Shown here piece by piece: positions 1 through 10,860 of a stretch of DNA of 64,000 bases. Source of the DNA: Monilinia fructicola. Lineage: Eukaryota; Ascomycota; Leotiomycetes; Helotiales; Sclerotiniaceae. The notes under the pieces are model-generated. The model was given only the letters and a program-made list of their open reading frames with translations, was not told the origin of the DNA and made no database searches. The DNA is taken from contig VICG01000005.1 of NCBI GenBank assembly GCA_008692225.1, positions 310,001 through 374,000 of the forward strand. The letters are read 5' to 3'. The position numbers were made by a program, and so were the translations under genes. Every line of letters starts with the position of its first letter. Within the stretch, counting starts at the first letter, position 1.

Positions 1-1
1 G

Positions 2-184
2 ACTCTGAATACCTTCCGCGATTTCTTGGCCAAGAACGCGGATAGTATTGTCCAGAATGATACCGATAAGGATAATATGATGGGCTTGGTTTGGAGCGGG
101 ACGAGTAAACCGACGTATAGTCTAGAGACGGATTCGAGTGCGTTAGATACGCTGGTCGGGGCGGCGATTACGTCGATGACTTAG
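2..184 (+). CDS. GH76 mannan endo-1,6-alpha-mannosidase (DCW1/DFG5-like), C-terminal fragment
   Basis: Only the last 60 codons are inside the window; the frame starts at base 2 and stops with TAG at 182-184. The segment contains FLAKNADSIV followed by MMGLVWSG and, near the end, SSALDTLVGAA. This is the usual C-terminal pattern of fungal family GH76 enzymes, which act on cell-wall or GPI-linked alpha-1,6-mannan and help cross-link glycoproteins into the wall. No hydrophobic tail follows the last conserved block, so this copy does not look GPI-anchored. That suggests a secreted rather than DFG5-type anchored enzyme, although the N-terminus cannot be seen. The family call rests on a short stretch and on recall of the family pattern. 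Confidence 0.65.
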   Translation, partial: TLNTFRDFLAKNADSIVQNDTDKDNMMGLVWSGTSKPTYSLETDSSALDTLVGAAITSMT

Positions 185-1013
185 GGGGGGGACTTACGGT
201 TGAGGTACTGTGAGTCGGGGAAATGTTTCCGGAATTTTCATCATCTGGGGGAGATCTTGGGAGAATAACTGCTTGAACGATACCCCGACGCCTTTTTCAT
301 ATTTCTCTTCACGGGCATTTTTTGGTCTTGTCTTTGGATGCGGCCCCTATTTTCTTGGAGTTTCGGAATGATACCATTTTTGCTTTGCTTTGCTTTGCTT
401 TGCGTCTTCTTTTCTCTTCTTCCATAGGGTCTTGGCGTTGAGGGGGATGCGTTGGATTCGGAGGTCCGGTGGATATTCCGTATTTCATAATTTTGGGTTT
501 GGGTTGGAAAGCGAAGGTTGGAGTGGGAGTGAGAGTAGGGATGCGAGTACATCCGTGGCTTTGATGGTTCCTATCGAGAATTTTAACTTCTATTTCTACC
601 TCCACTTCTAATCTCTTACATGCCATCTTGTGGATGGAGGCTATTCCGCCTGCATACATACTCAAGTACATAGATGCTAGGTGTCTGGGTACACCAGTTG
701 ATCCCGGTCCATCCGTACAGAGATCAGATCTCGATAGGTTGAATCCATCACTCATCATCATCTCAAATACTCGTATCACGATATATCACCAAACGTTCCA
801 CGGCACACACAACGCCAAAAATATGATGATTGGCAAAAACTATTAATCCAAATACAAAATTCTTATCTTTGTTTTTTATCATCCGGGAATTCCACAACGT
901 TGCAATTATACTTGAATATGATAGTATCATGGTTTATCGTTTGATTTATATCTAGCCCTTCTTTTGTATACTCTCACATCTAGTGATTTCCTGTAACTTG
1001 CTTGTTTTCTTCA

Positions 1014-1014
<1 letters not shown>

Positions 1015-1045
<31 letters not shown>
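1015..1045. repeat. AT dinucleotide microsatellite
   Basis: About 15 uninterrupted AT units flanked by CATCT and ACATAC. Confidence 0.9.
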
Positions 1046-1049
<4 letters not shown>

Positions 1050-1239
1050 CATGTCTATATAATCCTTATGATATGTATGATACTAAGAACCAGAGAATCC
1101 AGCGGGATTTTGATGGGTTGGGTTGGGATTGTGAGTTGAGCTTGTGTGTGTGTGAGAGAGAGAGGATTATAGAAGGGTGATGATTATGATTTGTGAGGAT
1201 TGTTTCGTTGTGGTTGGGGTTTCGTGTGTGGATTTTGGT

Positions 1240-1320
1240 TTGTGGATTGATGATTGATGATTGATGATGCATGATGAGCTGGATGTTTGATGCTTGATGT
1301 TTGATGTTTGATGGCGAGTA
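1240..1320. repeat. Imperfect GATTGAT / TGATGTT tandem repeat
   Basis: Repeated GATTGAT units grade into TTGATGTTTGATG units. It is non-coding in all useful frames. Confidence 0.7.
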
Positions 1321-1580
1321 TCTGGGTAGAGCATGGTCGATGGTTTTGGATGGTGGAAGTGTGCTGGTGGGGAAATTGGGAAGGGGCTTTATTTGTGGGC
1401 TTACTGGTATTTGGTTTGAGGGTTGGTCTCTTGTCATTTCTGAAAAGGGGTATGTTTGCTTCGCACACTGAGTTGCAAGGAGTCAAATGCACATCGGGTA
1501 TCTGTCGATCGATGAGCGAGCTGTACCTCTTCGGGGCTTGTGAATATTTTGTCAAGCCTCGCCATCGCTTTACCAAGTCA

Positions 1581-1603
1581 CTGCCTGCCTGCCTGCCTGC
1601 CTG
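1581..1603. repeat. TGCC tetranucleotide repeat
   Basis: Five consecutive CTGC/TGCC units just downstream of the HET relic. Confidence 0.8.
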
Positions 1604-1749
1604 AGCATTCTCCGCACAACAAGACAACGGAAACCCACACAATTTGAGATTGAGCAAATCCCTCGCCACATCCCACGTCAGGCACAAAAGATCCCGCCGT
1701 TCATAAGCAGCGCACCTCGCCCATGAAATGGCCAGGTTTAGTGCGTCCC

Positions 1750-3531
1750 GAAGGTCAAGATGGAGATCTAGCGATGGATCAAGAGTAGTCACTTCATGGT
1801 TATGACTTACTTTCACCACGATGGCTTGGCCGATGATGAAGCAGGACTCCGGAGCGGACTTTTGTATCACCAGGTATCGGAGTTTCGTGTCCTTCCCTCC
1901 CCCCGCCAGCATGCAGGTCAAACTCTGCCTTGCTCTGCACGGTCCAGATGATGTCCGTTGGCTGTGTATCTCGGGGTAACAACGCTACGATTGTGTCTCT
2001 GTCGTCCCGGACTTGGATGCAAGCTTGATGTTTTTGGTCTGCTAGGTTGTTGAGGCGCAGGATTAGTCGTGGGTTATATATGTCTCGATAAACTAGGCAC
2101 CCTTTTAGTGGACGACACCCGGCATCGGGTTGGATTTCCAGTTTCCAGATATCACCTGCGATTCGTATCGTGCCGCAAGAAAATAAATTCCAGGAAGATA
2201 TGCGTGGAGAGATGTCATCAGTGGGTTGGGATTGTGGGGTTTTCTGGAGGAGTCTTTCTCGGTGTTTTGTGACTTGAATGGAGCATCATACACTGGGCAA
2301 GTGATTCGGCGATAGATAAACATCGTTCGGAAGAAATGTGTGTTTGTTTCGATAGAATTGTCATTACTGTCAATGCAACATTGAATGGGTCTGTAGCGTA
2401 GTCTGCCTGGATTGGTAAGATGTCCCTCCATTGGACCATAGAAAGAACTCCGTATATCTTGTCCCGTGGATCCTGGCACTCTAGTTTCAGGATCAGGCCC
2501 AACAAGGGAAGAAGGGGTAAAGTTCTGGTGAAATTGCAAGCCCCGTATCTTAAGAATTGATAAGAGTCGTACTGACAATGGGATCCACAGGATACTCTCG
2601 CTCTGAAATTTATAATTATGGAACAATTGAGTTTCCAAAGCTCCAGAGAGATTGAAACGGAAATATGACAAGGCTTCCATCAACTTTATCATCCAGGACC
2701 AACGCTTCCCACCAAGATGAGATCATGTAACATTCTGTAAAGTCCATACAACTCGGTCATGGGGCGATGGTCAACTCCGCAGCATACGATCACATCTCTG
2801 CCAATAGAAACTTCCCGTAAGATCCATACACGCTTGAAGTAAGGTCTATGCAAGAAAGCAATCAACAATTTCAATACCATCTCTATCTTGACACTTTGAG
2901 TTTGTAATGTCCAAGCAAGAAGCGACAGCCATTCCCAGAAACGTTGAGATGGTGCAACTCTGTCGAGGGAATTCTCATCAGAGTAATATTCGATTTAGAT
3001 ATGTGAACAAAAGGCTTGCAAGGAACTCTCATTACCAGCTCGCTGTCTTCACTATGCGATCCTACGCAAGACAAAACACGAGGGGTATTACGATAGATGT
3101 CCCCCATCATTTCTACTTGGTATCCTTTCTCCTCAGTATCGTATTGATCGATACATATGGAATCTATCCAAACGTATCGAATCCCAAATCACAGTGTCTG
3201 TCGCAATGCGTAATCGCAATTGGTGGTTATTTGTAGCTCCCTACCATTGACCTTTATACTCGTGGTGGTTCCGGCATCGCCCCATACATATGAGATAGCG
3301 TAGTACAACGGTGTGTTGATCAACATGCCAAGCTGAAACTTTACATGTTAGTTCTATTATATCTTCAGCGACGTGACCAATTTCTAATTACCGTATGTAT
3401 CTTTTGGGGTCGGGAAATGCTTCATGACGGAACTGAAATAGGGAGTTCTTTTGTTGGACTTCGGTTTCAGGAATTCTTTTGTTGTTAATTATCAGATGGA
3501 CTTGATTACTGTTAATCATCGAACCCTCCAT
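1750..3531 (-). pseudogene. HET-domain (heterokaryon incompatibility) protein, degraded
   Basis: On the minus strand the hallmarks of a fungal HET domain appear in the right order but in different frames. YYAISYVWGDAG and the VNGRELQITTNCDYAL block lie near 3190-3300, RYVWIDSICIDQ near 3150-3180, and MMGDIYRNTPRVLSCVG near 3060-3110. RPYFKRVWILREV follows near 2820-2860, then CQDPRDKIYGVLS near 2440-2480. A C-terminal block (CMLAGGGKDTKLRYL, then CFIIGQAIVV) near 1800-1920 resembles the tail of large HET proteins. An in-frame TGA at 3189-3191 sits just before RYVWIDS. The frame also changes near 2990, near 2510 and around the intron-like segment 3336-3391, whose phases do not join. The best start is ATG at 3529-3531. 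Such proteins normally trigger allorecognition cell death; this copy cannot make a full domain as read. Confidence 0.8.
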
Positions 3532-4300
3532 TTCTGGGTTTTCTATTGCAATAAGATACGGGGTCAAATATGAACTATATTTGGGGTTCAAAATAAAGCG
3601 CGGTAATGGTTTTTTATACTGTGCGAGAATACTGTCAGTTCTTGAAGTATACGAATATCTTCAAATTGAAGGAAAGAGCAAATTGATGTGTTATAATGAC
3701 TTTGGTAGCACGAGCACGACATTAAGCCTGAATAATAGATATTCGGGCTTCACAGAGAAGTCGCCCTTATTTGTAAAAGAACTTGTCCATATTAGTTTCT
3801 TATTCGTCAAGAACCTGTGTGACTTAAATTCTCAACCAATACATTAGTGACAGCGAACTTCTTCCTTGATAAGTCCTGCATTGAATTCCACAGTATTAGT
3901 TGCCGTAGAAAATCCCCAACCGAGCCCCTGAAAACGTCATGTAGAAACAATTACCATTTTCAGAATTACAAGGAAGAAAATAATCTTACCTGGCCAATGA
4001 ATACGAGAAAGTCAAGAATGACGATTTTATCCCACGATTGAAATAGCATGTAAGCCTCGTATCCTATAAGGGATTAGCGTCTTGGATGTGGCTTCAACCT
4101 CTCACATGCAATCTTACAGCTAAATGGAGTTTCATCCTCGTTGCAAGTACCTACGTACAACCCAAGGTATTTTCATGCAAGAAGAAACGAGATCCGAATT
4201 ATATATCATCGATTTTCCATTCACGTCGCAATACATCAATTGACCAGAAGCGTACCTCACCTAACATCTTTCTCAAAAATCCCGCCAAGCATTCTCAATC
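3532..4300. other. Intergenic stretch between the HET relic and the P5CR gene
   Basis: AT-rich, with only short overlapping frames on both strands. It should contain the P5CR promoter; no specific regulatory site could be assigned. Confidence 0.5.
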
Positions 4301-5459
4301 ATGTTCTCCACACCTCCACCTTCAGACCTCGTCCTGTCGCCGAAAGATATCGAGAATGGAGGATTTACACTTGCCATTATTGGCTGTGGTACGTATTCCA
4401 TTGATCCCAGCAATCTATCCTCTCTAGATTACCAGTCCAAAGACCATCCCACTATATACCACCATCACCACCCCTCCAACCAACAAATGCAACGAAGTCA
4501 CCTGACCAACCCCCCCTCTAGGCACAATGGGAACCTCAATCCTAACTGGCATCCTCAACGCCAAAGCCCAAGGCGCATCCACAGACTCCAACATCAACCG
4601 CTTCATCGCCACCGTGCACACGATGGCATCGATGGAGCGTTTGCGCACCCAATTCCACGCCCGCGAATCGCGTATCCACATCCTGGTTGGGGACGACGGG
4701 GTCGTCCAAGCCATGCAGAAAGCCGACATAGTACTACTCTCCTGCAAGCCGTATATGATCGAGGGGATCCTTGCTCTCAGCGGGGTAAGAGAAGCCCTCG
4801 TGGGGAAATTAGTCATCAGCGTTGCTGCCGGCCTGGGAGTTGGGAAAAATGACAGCTGCGCTGGGAATCGCGGAACCCCCGGCGGGAAAGGGTAAGGAGC
4901 GGGATACTAACCCATCCGAGACGACGATTGTGCGCGCAATGCCGAATTTGGCGGCGAGTTTTGGGGAATCGAATACGGTGGTTGAGATTTCTCCGTCGAT
5001 GCCGCTGTCGGTGCAGAATAAGAGTATTGTGAGGTATATTTTTGGGTGTGTGGGGTCGATTGTTGAGGTTGGGCCGGCGCAGTATGATGCGGCGGGGGTG
5101 TTGGCCGCGGCGAGTATGGCGTTCTTGACGGTGGCGATTGACGGGATTTTGGACGGGGGGGTGAAGGAAGGATTAAGAGGGAGGAGGGGAGGGGGATTTT
5201 GGTGAGGAGTTTGAAGGGGCTTGTAGGGTTGTTGGAGGGGAGGGGGAATGAAGATGAGGATGGGCGTGGAGGGAAGAGGGATGGTAAGGGGAAAGGGAAG
5301 GGGAAGGGAAAGGGGAGGACGGGTGATGAGATTAGGGAACAGTTTAGTAGTCCGAGGGGAACGACTATTGAGGGGTTAGTGGGGTTGGAGGAGGATAGAG
5401 TGAGGTATGCTTATTGTAGGAGTGTGATGAGGGCGACTAAGAGGAGCCTAGAGATGTAG
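4301..5459 (+). CDS. PRO3: Pyrroline-5-carboxylate reductase (proline biosynthesis), interrupted by two single-base shifts
   Basis: This enzyme reduces 1-pyrroline-5-carboxylate to proline with NAD(P)H. Exon 1 is 4301-4388, an intron runs 4389-4521 (GTACGT...CTCTAG), and exon 2 is 4522-5459. The spliced junction gives the Rossmann motif IIGCGTMGTSILTGI at residues 25-39. Later blocks are DIVLLSCKPYMIEG, GKLVISVAAGL, TIVRAMPNLAAS, the family C-terminal signature SSPRGTTIEGL, and RSLEM at the end. As read, the frame shifts by +1 in a five-A run (4845-4849) and back by one missing base in the purine-rich run near 5176-5196. With both corrected the length is exactly 342 codons. A lysine/glycine-rich insert (about 5270-5320) sits between the dimerisation helices and is unusual for the family. 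The shifts look like sequencing errors rather than gene decay, because both flanks are fully conserved. Confidence 0.85.
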
Positions 5460-8400
5460 TGACTGATGAAGTTTATATATAAATATAGAAGGATCATAAG
5501 ACCAGTCTTCTGTCTTTTGACTATCCATAAATTTTGAAACCCGAGATCATTTCATTTCGATTTTCACGGGCCTTCCCGTTCCTCTGCACAAAAAATTTCA
5601 ATAAAATAACCCAGGTTAAATTGAACATACAATCTGTGGATCACTTCCCACCTACTCAGTTCCAAATCAAGATACTCCAAATCCTGAAGCCCCGATCTCA
5701 AATACCGCGTACGACTGCCCGGAAAAGAGATTAGCCACGTTTGAAGATTCTATTTATCAGCTATTGAGAGACAACGGCGCAGAGACTAAGTACCGATTCC
5801 ATAATTTTGATATTGAGGTGCTCCGACGAATGATGGGATATTTTGTTAAGCGGTCGCTGCAAGAGAAAGAAGTTGCGATCAGTGATGGGGCGTAGTGGTG
5901 GAACATATAGTAATGTCTACTTCCCCTCATGAGCAACCATAAACTCTCAATTTCGAGCCCGGAAGTCTTTACGAATCGCGTATTGAGAAGCCCAGGGATT
6001 GGTTCTATGGCCAGCTGCGTGGATTCTTTTGCAATAACTTGCTGCTCCAAAGGTTCCCCGAATCCGGGCTTCTCCTCCCCCCCTCCACATCCTCCCCCCC
6101 TCCACATCCTCCACCCCTCCATCCTCCACCCCTCCCCATCCTCCAGACTTAATCTTTAAACAGATGAATCCTGCGATAGTTCCCGTCGATATATCGACAG
6201 CTTTGAAGACCGAGGTTTCAGGATTTAGTATTCACCCTTTGAAACGAGCTGTGAAGAAGACTTGGCATGTTTTCGACGTCTGGCCACTTTTCGAAGGCGA
6301 TTTGGGCTGAGGTTTCTTGTGTGTGCTTGTCTGTCCATTTCTGCAAGAATTGGCAGATTGTCCAGAGAGGCAGTCTGGAATGAGATGCCATGTTTTAGGA
6401 GCTTGAGATGGAATAGACGCAAAAGGAAGATCATAGAGAAAATGAGCAGCTCACTCTTAGCAGACTGACTAACTGTTGGGATCACCTGCACTTGTGCTTA
6501 CCGAGGCTCATGCCATCGGTTGCATATTATTTCCAATGAATTAGATGAATTTCAAAGTGCTATGATTAACCTTGAATAAAGGCACGAGTACCATCGTTTT
6601 CGTTACTTGATATTCCAACTACTTCAAAAATATCTCTGGCATAGTATTTAATATTTCCTAGAGCAAACTTTCCATGACAGCCTTTGTGAAGAGGAATCAA
6701 GAATCATCCTGGAACCATATAAATAAATGGTTGTCTAACACATCTCGTTGCTTCTCATTTTTCAACGCCTCTCTTCTGTGAAGCAATACTCTACGTTTAA
6801 AATTTGGTAAATCTTGACTTCATGTTGCAAGCAAGAATATGAGGTGTCAATTTGAATCTAATATCCTCTTTTTATAAAAGGGAAAAAACGGGGTTCGGGG
6901 GGTACTATCAGGACACCAAAGATAAATAGACGCCCGCCAGCACAAAGCAGATCTTCAGAACAGATACAAGACTAAAATAACGATAGAAATATTGCCGTAA
7001 GAGTGTCAAGCATTTTCAGAGGACTTACCTCGTTTTATTGTAGTATAATGAATTTCAGGAGTGGATGTACAACCTTATAATGCAAAGAGAAATGGATGAA
7101 ATGGTGGAACTTTATTGAGAGAAATATGTTTGAGTTTTTGCAGGTTGCTTCGTTTTACCGTCTGAAGATGTGACTATAGTAGGAGGATAATTTGATGAGA
7201 TCACAGCCAATCTTTTGACTCTGGAAATATATTTCCCTTGGTTTTATACTTATGAGTAGAAATTTGTGGGCTTTATTTTAAACTTACCATTTTCCGTGAA
7301 AGAATTGCCATGAAGAGCAGCCACTTGTTTTTCAATATGGAGTCAGAGTTACAACCGAAATCAAATGGCATACTGGTAGAAAATGTGAGCTGTAATTATT
7401 GAAGGATTTGTTTGATCGTCTTGTGATGTAAATTAATTTGCAGATAGATGCAGAACTTCAACATTTCCTACAGTTATACACAAACAATGATAAAACTCAT
7501 AGAAGTCCCTATATGACTGTAACCAAAAGAAGGCATGTGCCGGTATGGAATTGCAGTTGGCAAACGTCTTTACCCTTTTTCAATATGGGCAGCAGCCTCC
7601 TCCAATTGATCGAAAACAGATTAAGTCCTGCAACTTATGTGAATAGTCAACGCAGTGAAAATGATCAACTAGAATATCTAGGTGGTTTTCGAGGGCATGG
7701 AAGCGCCCAAACTTTGAGAGCTCTTGAATAAATCATGGGCTTGAATCTGGACTGATGATGATGATGATGATACTCATGGAGATCCTTGGTTTTTTTAAAG
7801 ATTATCCTGATCTTGCAGATAGATTTATTTGAGGTTATTTTGAGGAACTAGCAAGTGGGAAGTGCTGTAAGAATACAAGACATAAAGTGATGGAAGAAAG
7901 AACTCGTAAAAGAACCAGATGCTGAGACTAGCAGTGGTATATTATGATAGTACCAGAGATATGTATGCCACTTTGAGCATGATTCGAATTCAAGGATGAA
8001 TTTACCTGATGGTGTTGCAATGAGAGCGAGAAATATGTGACGAATGCCATTCAAAAAGAGATTTGACTCAAAAACAAGTCATCCCTTTCTCTTGATCCCA
8101 ACCAATAGTGAAATGCAAGGTTGCAGCTGAGATGTAGTTAACAAATGAGTTCTTTCATGGTCAGAGAAGTCTCTTCGTCATTCACTACATGGTAGCTGAG
8201 GACTTAATGTGTCGGATTTAAACAAATTCTCAGCCACTGGGCTTCACAATATCTCTTCCTAGCTTCCTCATGAGAACTTCTTTTCACCACACCAATAAAG
8301 CGAGAGACAAGTTTTGCCTACACCAACAAAGCAAAAATGTTGGACTCAAGATTGACAAAGGAATTCGAAAAGATGGATGCACGCCAACTTCAACACCTGC

Positions 8401-9937
8401 TCACTCTAATGTGCAATGAAAGGTCTTTCTTGTTGAGAGTACCTGGTGCAAAGATCCACGTCAACGCAAAAAATGTGTCTATTACGACCCAAGACATTCA
8501 AGAAGACAACCCTGACTCTTGGTAATTCGAGGATTGCGAGAATTATGAGGAAGAATGTAACAACAACAACGACATTGACGAAGATATGCAAATAGATTCC
8601 AAGTCCAAGATCGAACAGCTGGTCAAGTCGAATGAGATAACAGATCCTGTCTACACTCACGGTCTCTTCCCATGCGCGCGCTGTTTCTGAATAATCACAA
8701 GAAACCAGCAAGGAGAGAGGGGATGCAGGTAGCACACCCCTTCTCTCCTCCTAATTGAAAGTTTAAAGCTCTGTGGGTTTGTGGGTTTCACCCCACGCAC
8801 TCACTACTGTATGTTGTTAAATGTCTTGGGAAAGTCTTTCCTATATATATCACCGCGCGCTGCGTATTCTATGGAGAACAGAGAATTAGGGTCCTAATTC
8901 CTGCTGTGAAATTCCCACTAACAGTTTCGAAACGAAGAAGGATGATCATCAGCAAGGACATACATGAAACATAGTAAGATCAATTATACTATTAACATTC
9001 AACAATCAACCAGTTCAAAAGATCAACCTAATACTGAGATCCAACCCCCCCTCCCCCCTTCCAAAAGGAGTTCGAATTCTTTTGCATATATATATCCATC
9101 GCTGCAGATCTTCGAGTTATTCTTTGCAACCCTTGGCAGAGGTCTTTCCGGATCAGTAGTCTGATTTGATATACCGTTTATCAAAGAGCCAAATGTACTC
9201 GATGCATATACGAAAAGGTCAGAGCATTGGTTGAAATTGGATTGACAGAGCTTACGTGAAAAGGTGAAGAAGCATAAGAACCCGTGTGCCGGGGTAGATC
9301 TTTTCCATTGACTCATATCCCTCCGGAGGACCCAATTGAGTCATTCTAATCTGTGCTACAGAAACATCATCTGTATAGAGACTGTTTTTGGAGGTCCAGT
9401 TGTGCCCGAGGTATGGGGACAAAGGATAGGTTCAAGTCTCGCAGCTTCAAAAGTCTTGTTGTGGGAAAAGTATTCATAAGAATGACGTTGTAAGAAGCTT
9501 TTCGGTGCTTGGGACTGTGATAACTTGCAAGTTGGTTATGGTGTTGAGGACGCTATCCACTGTAGGTGGTCGTGGATCAGGTATTTCAAGGATTCTGCAA
9601 TCTAGTGCCTCGAGAAGGTTTTTGCTACCTTCATTACTATTCCTTGGAGAATCATTTCCTTCCTTTTCTCACGTTTGCCTGGTGCGAAAAGTGTTCTTGC
9701 ATTCTTTTTGAGTTGTTGAAAAAGAGCTAAAGATTTTTTGATTGACAAGCAATCTGTTGATTTTTGGGAGGAGTTTATCCGAGCCCCTATATTTTGATCT
9801 CTGTTCAGCATTGTACCCTTCTTGGCTACTGATCATCTCAGTTTACATCTTGATTATCCTCGTTTTTCTTCTTTTTTAATAGCAACAAGTGAACTTGAGT
9901 TTGTTTCCAAGGCATAGTCAGGCAGTCAAACGTCACC
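5460..9937. other. Long region without a convincing gene
   Basis: The frames are short, overlapping and without recognisable domains. The longer ones were inspected (5757-6122 minus, 6225-6491 both strands, 7438-7731 plus, 8337-8525 plus). The 8337-8525 frame begins with a normal-looking ATG and encodes about 62 residues, but nothing supports it beyond being open. A C-rich tandem stretch lies at 6074-6144 and an ATG trinucleotide run near 7755-7770. Some of this may be very old pseudogene sequence. Confidence 0.5.
6074..6144. repeat. C-rich CCTCCACAT / CCTCCACC tandem repeat
   Basis: Several imperfect copies of CCCCTCCACATCCTCC occur in a row. Strand asymmetry is strong (almost no G on the plus strand). 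Confidence 0.75.
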
Positions 9938-10860
9938 ATGGAGCAAAACCCAGCAGATGTCGTATCCGAATCCAAAGAGAGCGGTGGTATTCCAGTTATT
10001 GAAAGCATCGATTTAAACTTTGCAGATACCGAAGAGGCCTTCAACCTTGTACGAGGATGGCCACTCAATTTTCTTATGATGTCGTAAGTCGAGAATCTCA
10101 CTGCATCGTCTATCTTTTAAGATGACTCTACAGCTTGAGCATTGCTCTATTTCTCGCCAACGCCAAAGCTATCATCACATACACTGCTCTGCTATTTATC
10201 ACCAATGACTCGAAAGAATTTCGAAATAGTGCTAGGATCATCACCCCATATCTTATCACTTATAGAGATATGTAGTCGATTTATTCTGAAGGTAAATAGC
10301 ACGTTAAACAATTCTTTAACATCTTGAAAAAGATTCTTGATTATCTCAGCAAAGTTCGGTGATATCTCAGCGCGCAAGCTGTCCTAATCACCTTTTTTTT
10401 CGAATTTCACTGTTTTGGGGCACTGGGGGGCTTGCGGAGCAGCCCAGACAATGACGCAGCTGTGAGTTGTTGGCATTTATTCTATTCGATTCCCAATGAA
10501 TTAGCCACTTCCTACATAAATCTTTTGGGCATTTCTAACCTTTCATAGCTGTCGCTAATATTGCTTTTTTGCAATTCAGACATATGGGTAGGGCTATAGG
10601 GCTTGCCATTGTGACTACGGTGGTGCTAAGTAATTACCTTGAAGGTCATCTCACTTGAGTTTCAACACCTAAACAACTCGATACAACTTTACAAAGAACA
10701 AGTATATCAGCTGGGCTTCCACCGTCAGCGGCAGATATAGTGAGGAGGGTGTATTCAAGATGGTTTAATCTTTAGGTAAGAGCAGGCATTGGGTTTGCAG
10801 CGGCAAAACTACCCGCAGCTCTCTTGATGTAGTGTAGAAAGAAAATGATAATAGTAAAGT
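9938..10860 (+). pseudogene. DHA2-type MFS multidrug transporter relic with internal deletion
   Basis: An acidic N-terminus starts at ATG 9938 and runs to NFLMMS. A normal intron (10084-10133) then joins to LSIALFLANAKAIITYTALL and SARIITPYLITY, which is TM1 and TM2 of fungal DHA2 transporters. After a TAG at about 10273 the frame resumes near 10350 as KFGDISARKLS (loop A motif) and GACGAAQTMTQL. A GTGAGT donor follows directly. The next recognisable piece, GRAIGLAIVTTVVLSNYL (about 10585-10640), belongs to the very end of the family, followed by a GLPPSAADIVRRVYS block and GIGFAAAKLPAALLM (about 10775-10820). TM4 through about TM12 are missing, roughly 300 residues. Stops and the deletion mean no transporter can be made. 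The flanking splice sites are still legible, so the decay is probably not ancient. Confidence 0.8.

Larger units (their letters stand above)
185..1749. other. Intergenic, microsatellite-rich stretch without a supported gene
   Basis: Open frames here are short and low in complexity. The stretch holds a TTTGC/CTTTG run (about 380-404), an AT dinucleotide run (1015-1045), GT/GA runs (about 1143-1165), a GATTGAT-type imperfect repeat (1240-1320) and five TGCC units (1581-1603). The minus-strand frame over 1184-1749 may extend the HET relic to the right, but nothing in it is recognisable. Confidence 0.6.

Noticed and set aside
1184..1921. 245-codon minus-strand frame as an independent gene
   Set aside because: Only its first third matches a HET C-terminal block. 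The remainder runs through simple repeats, so it is part of the relic plus chance openness.
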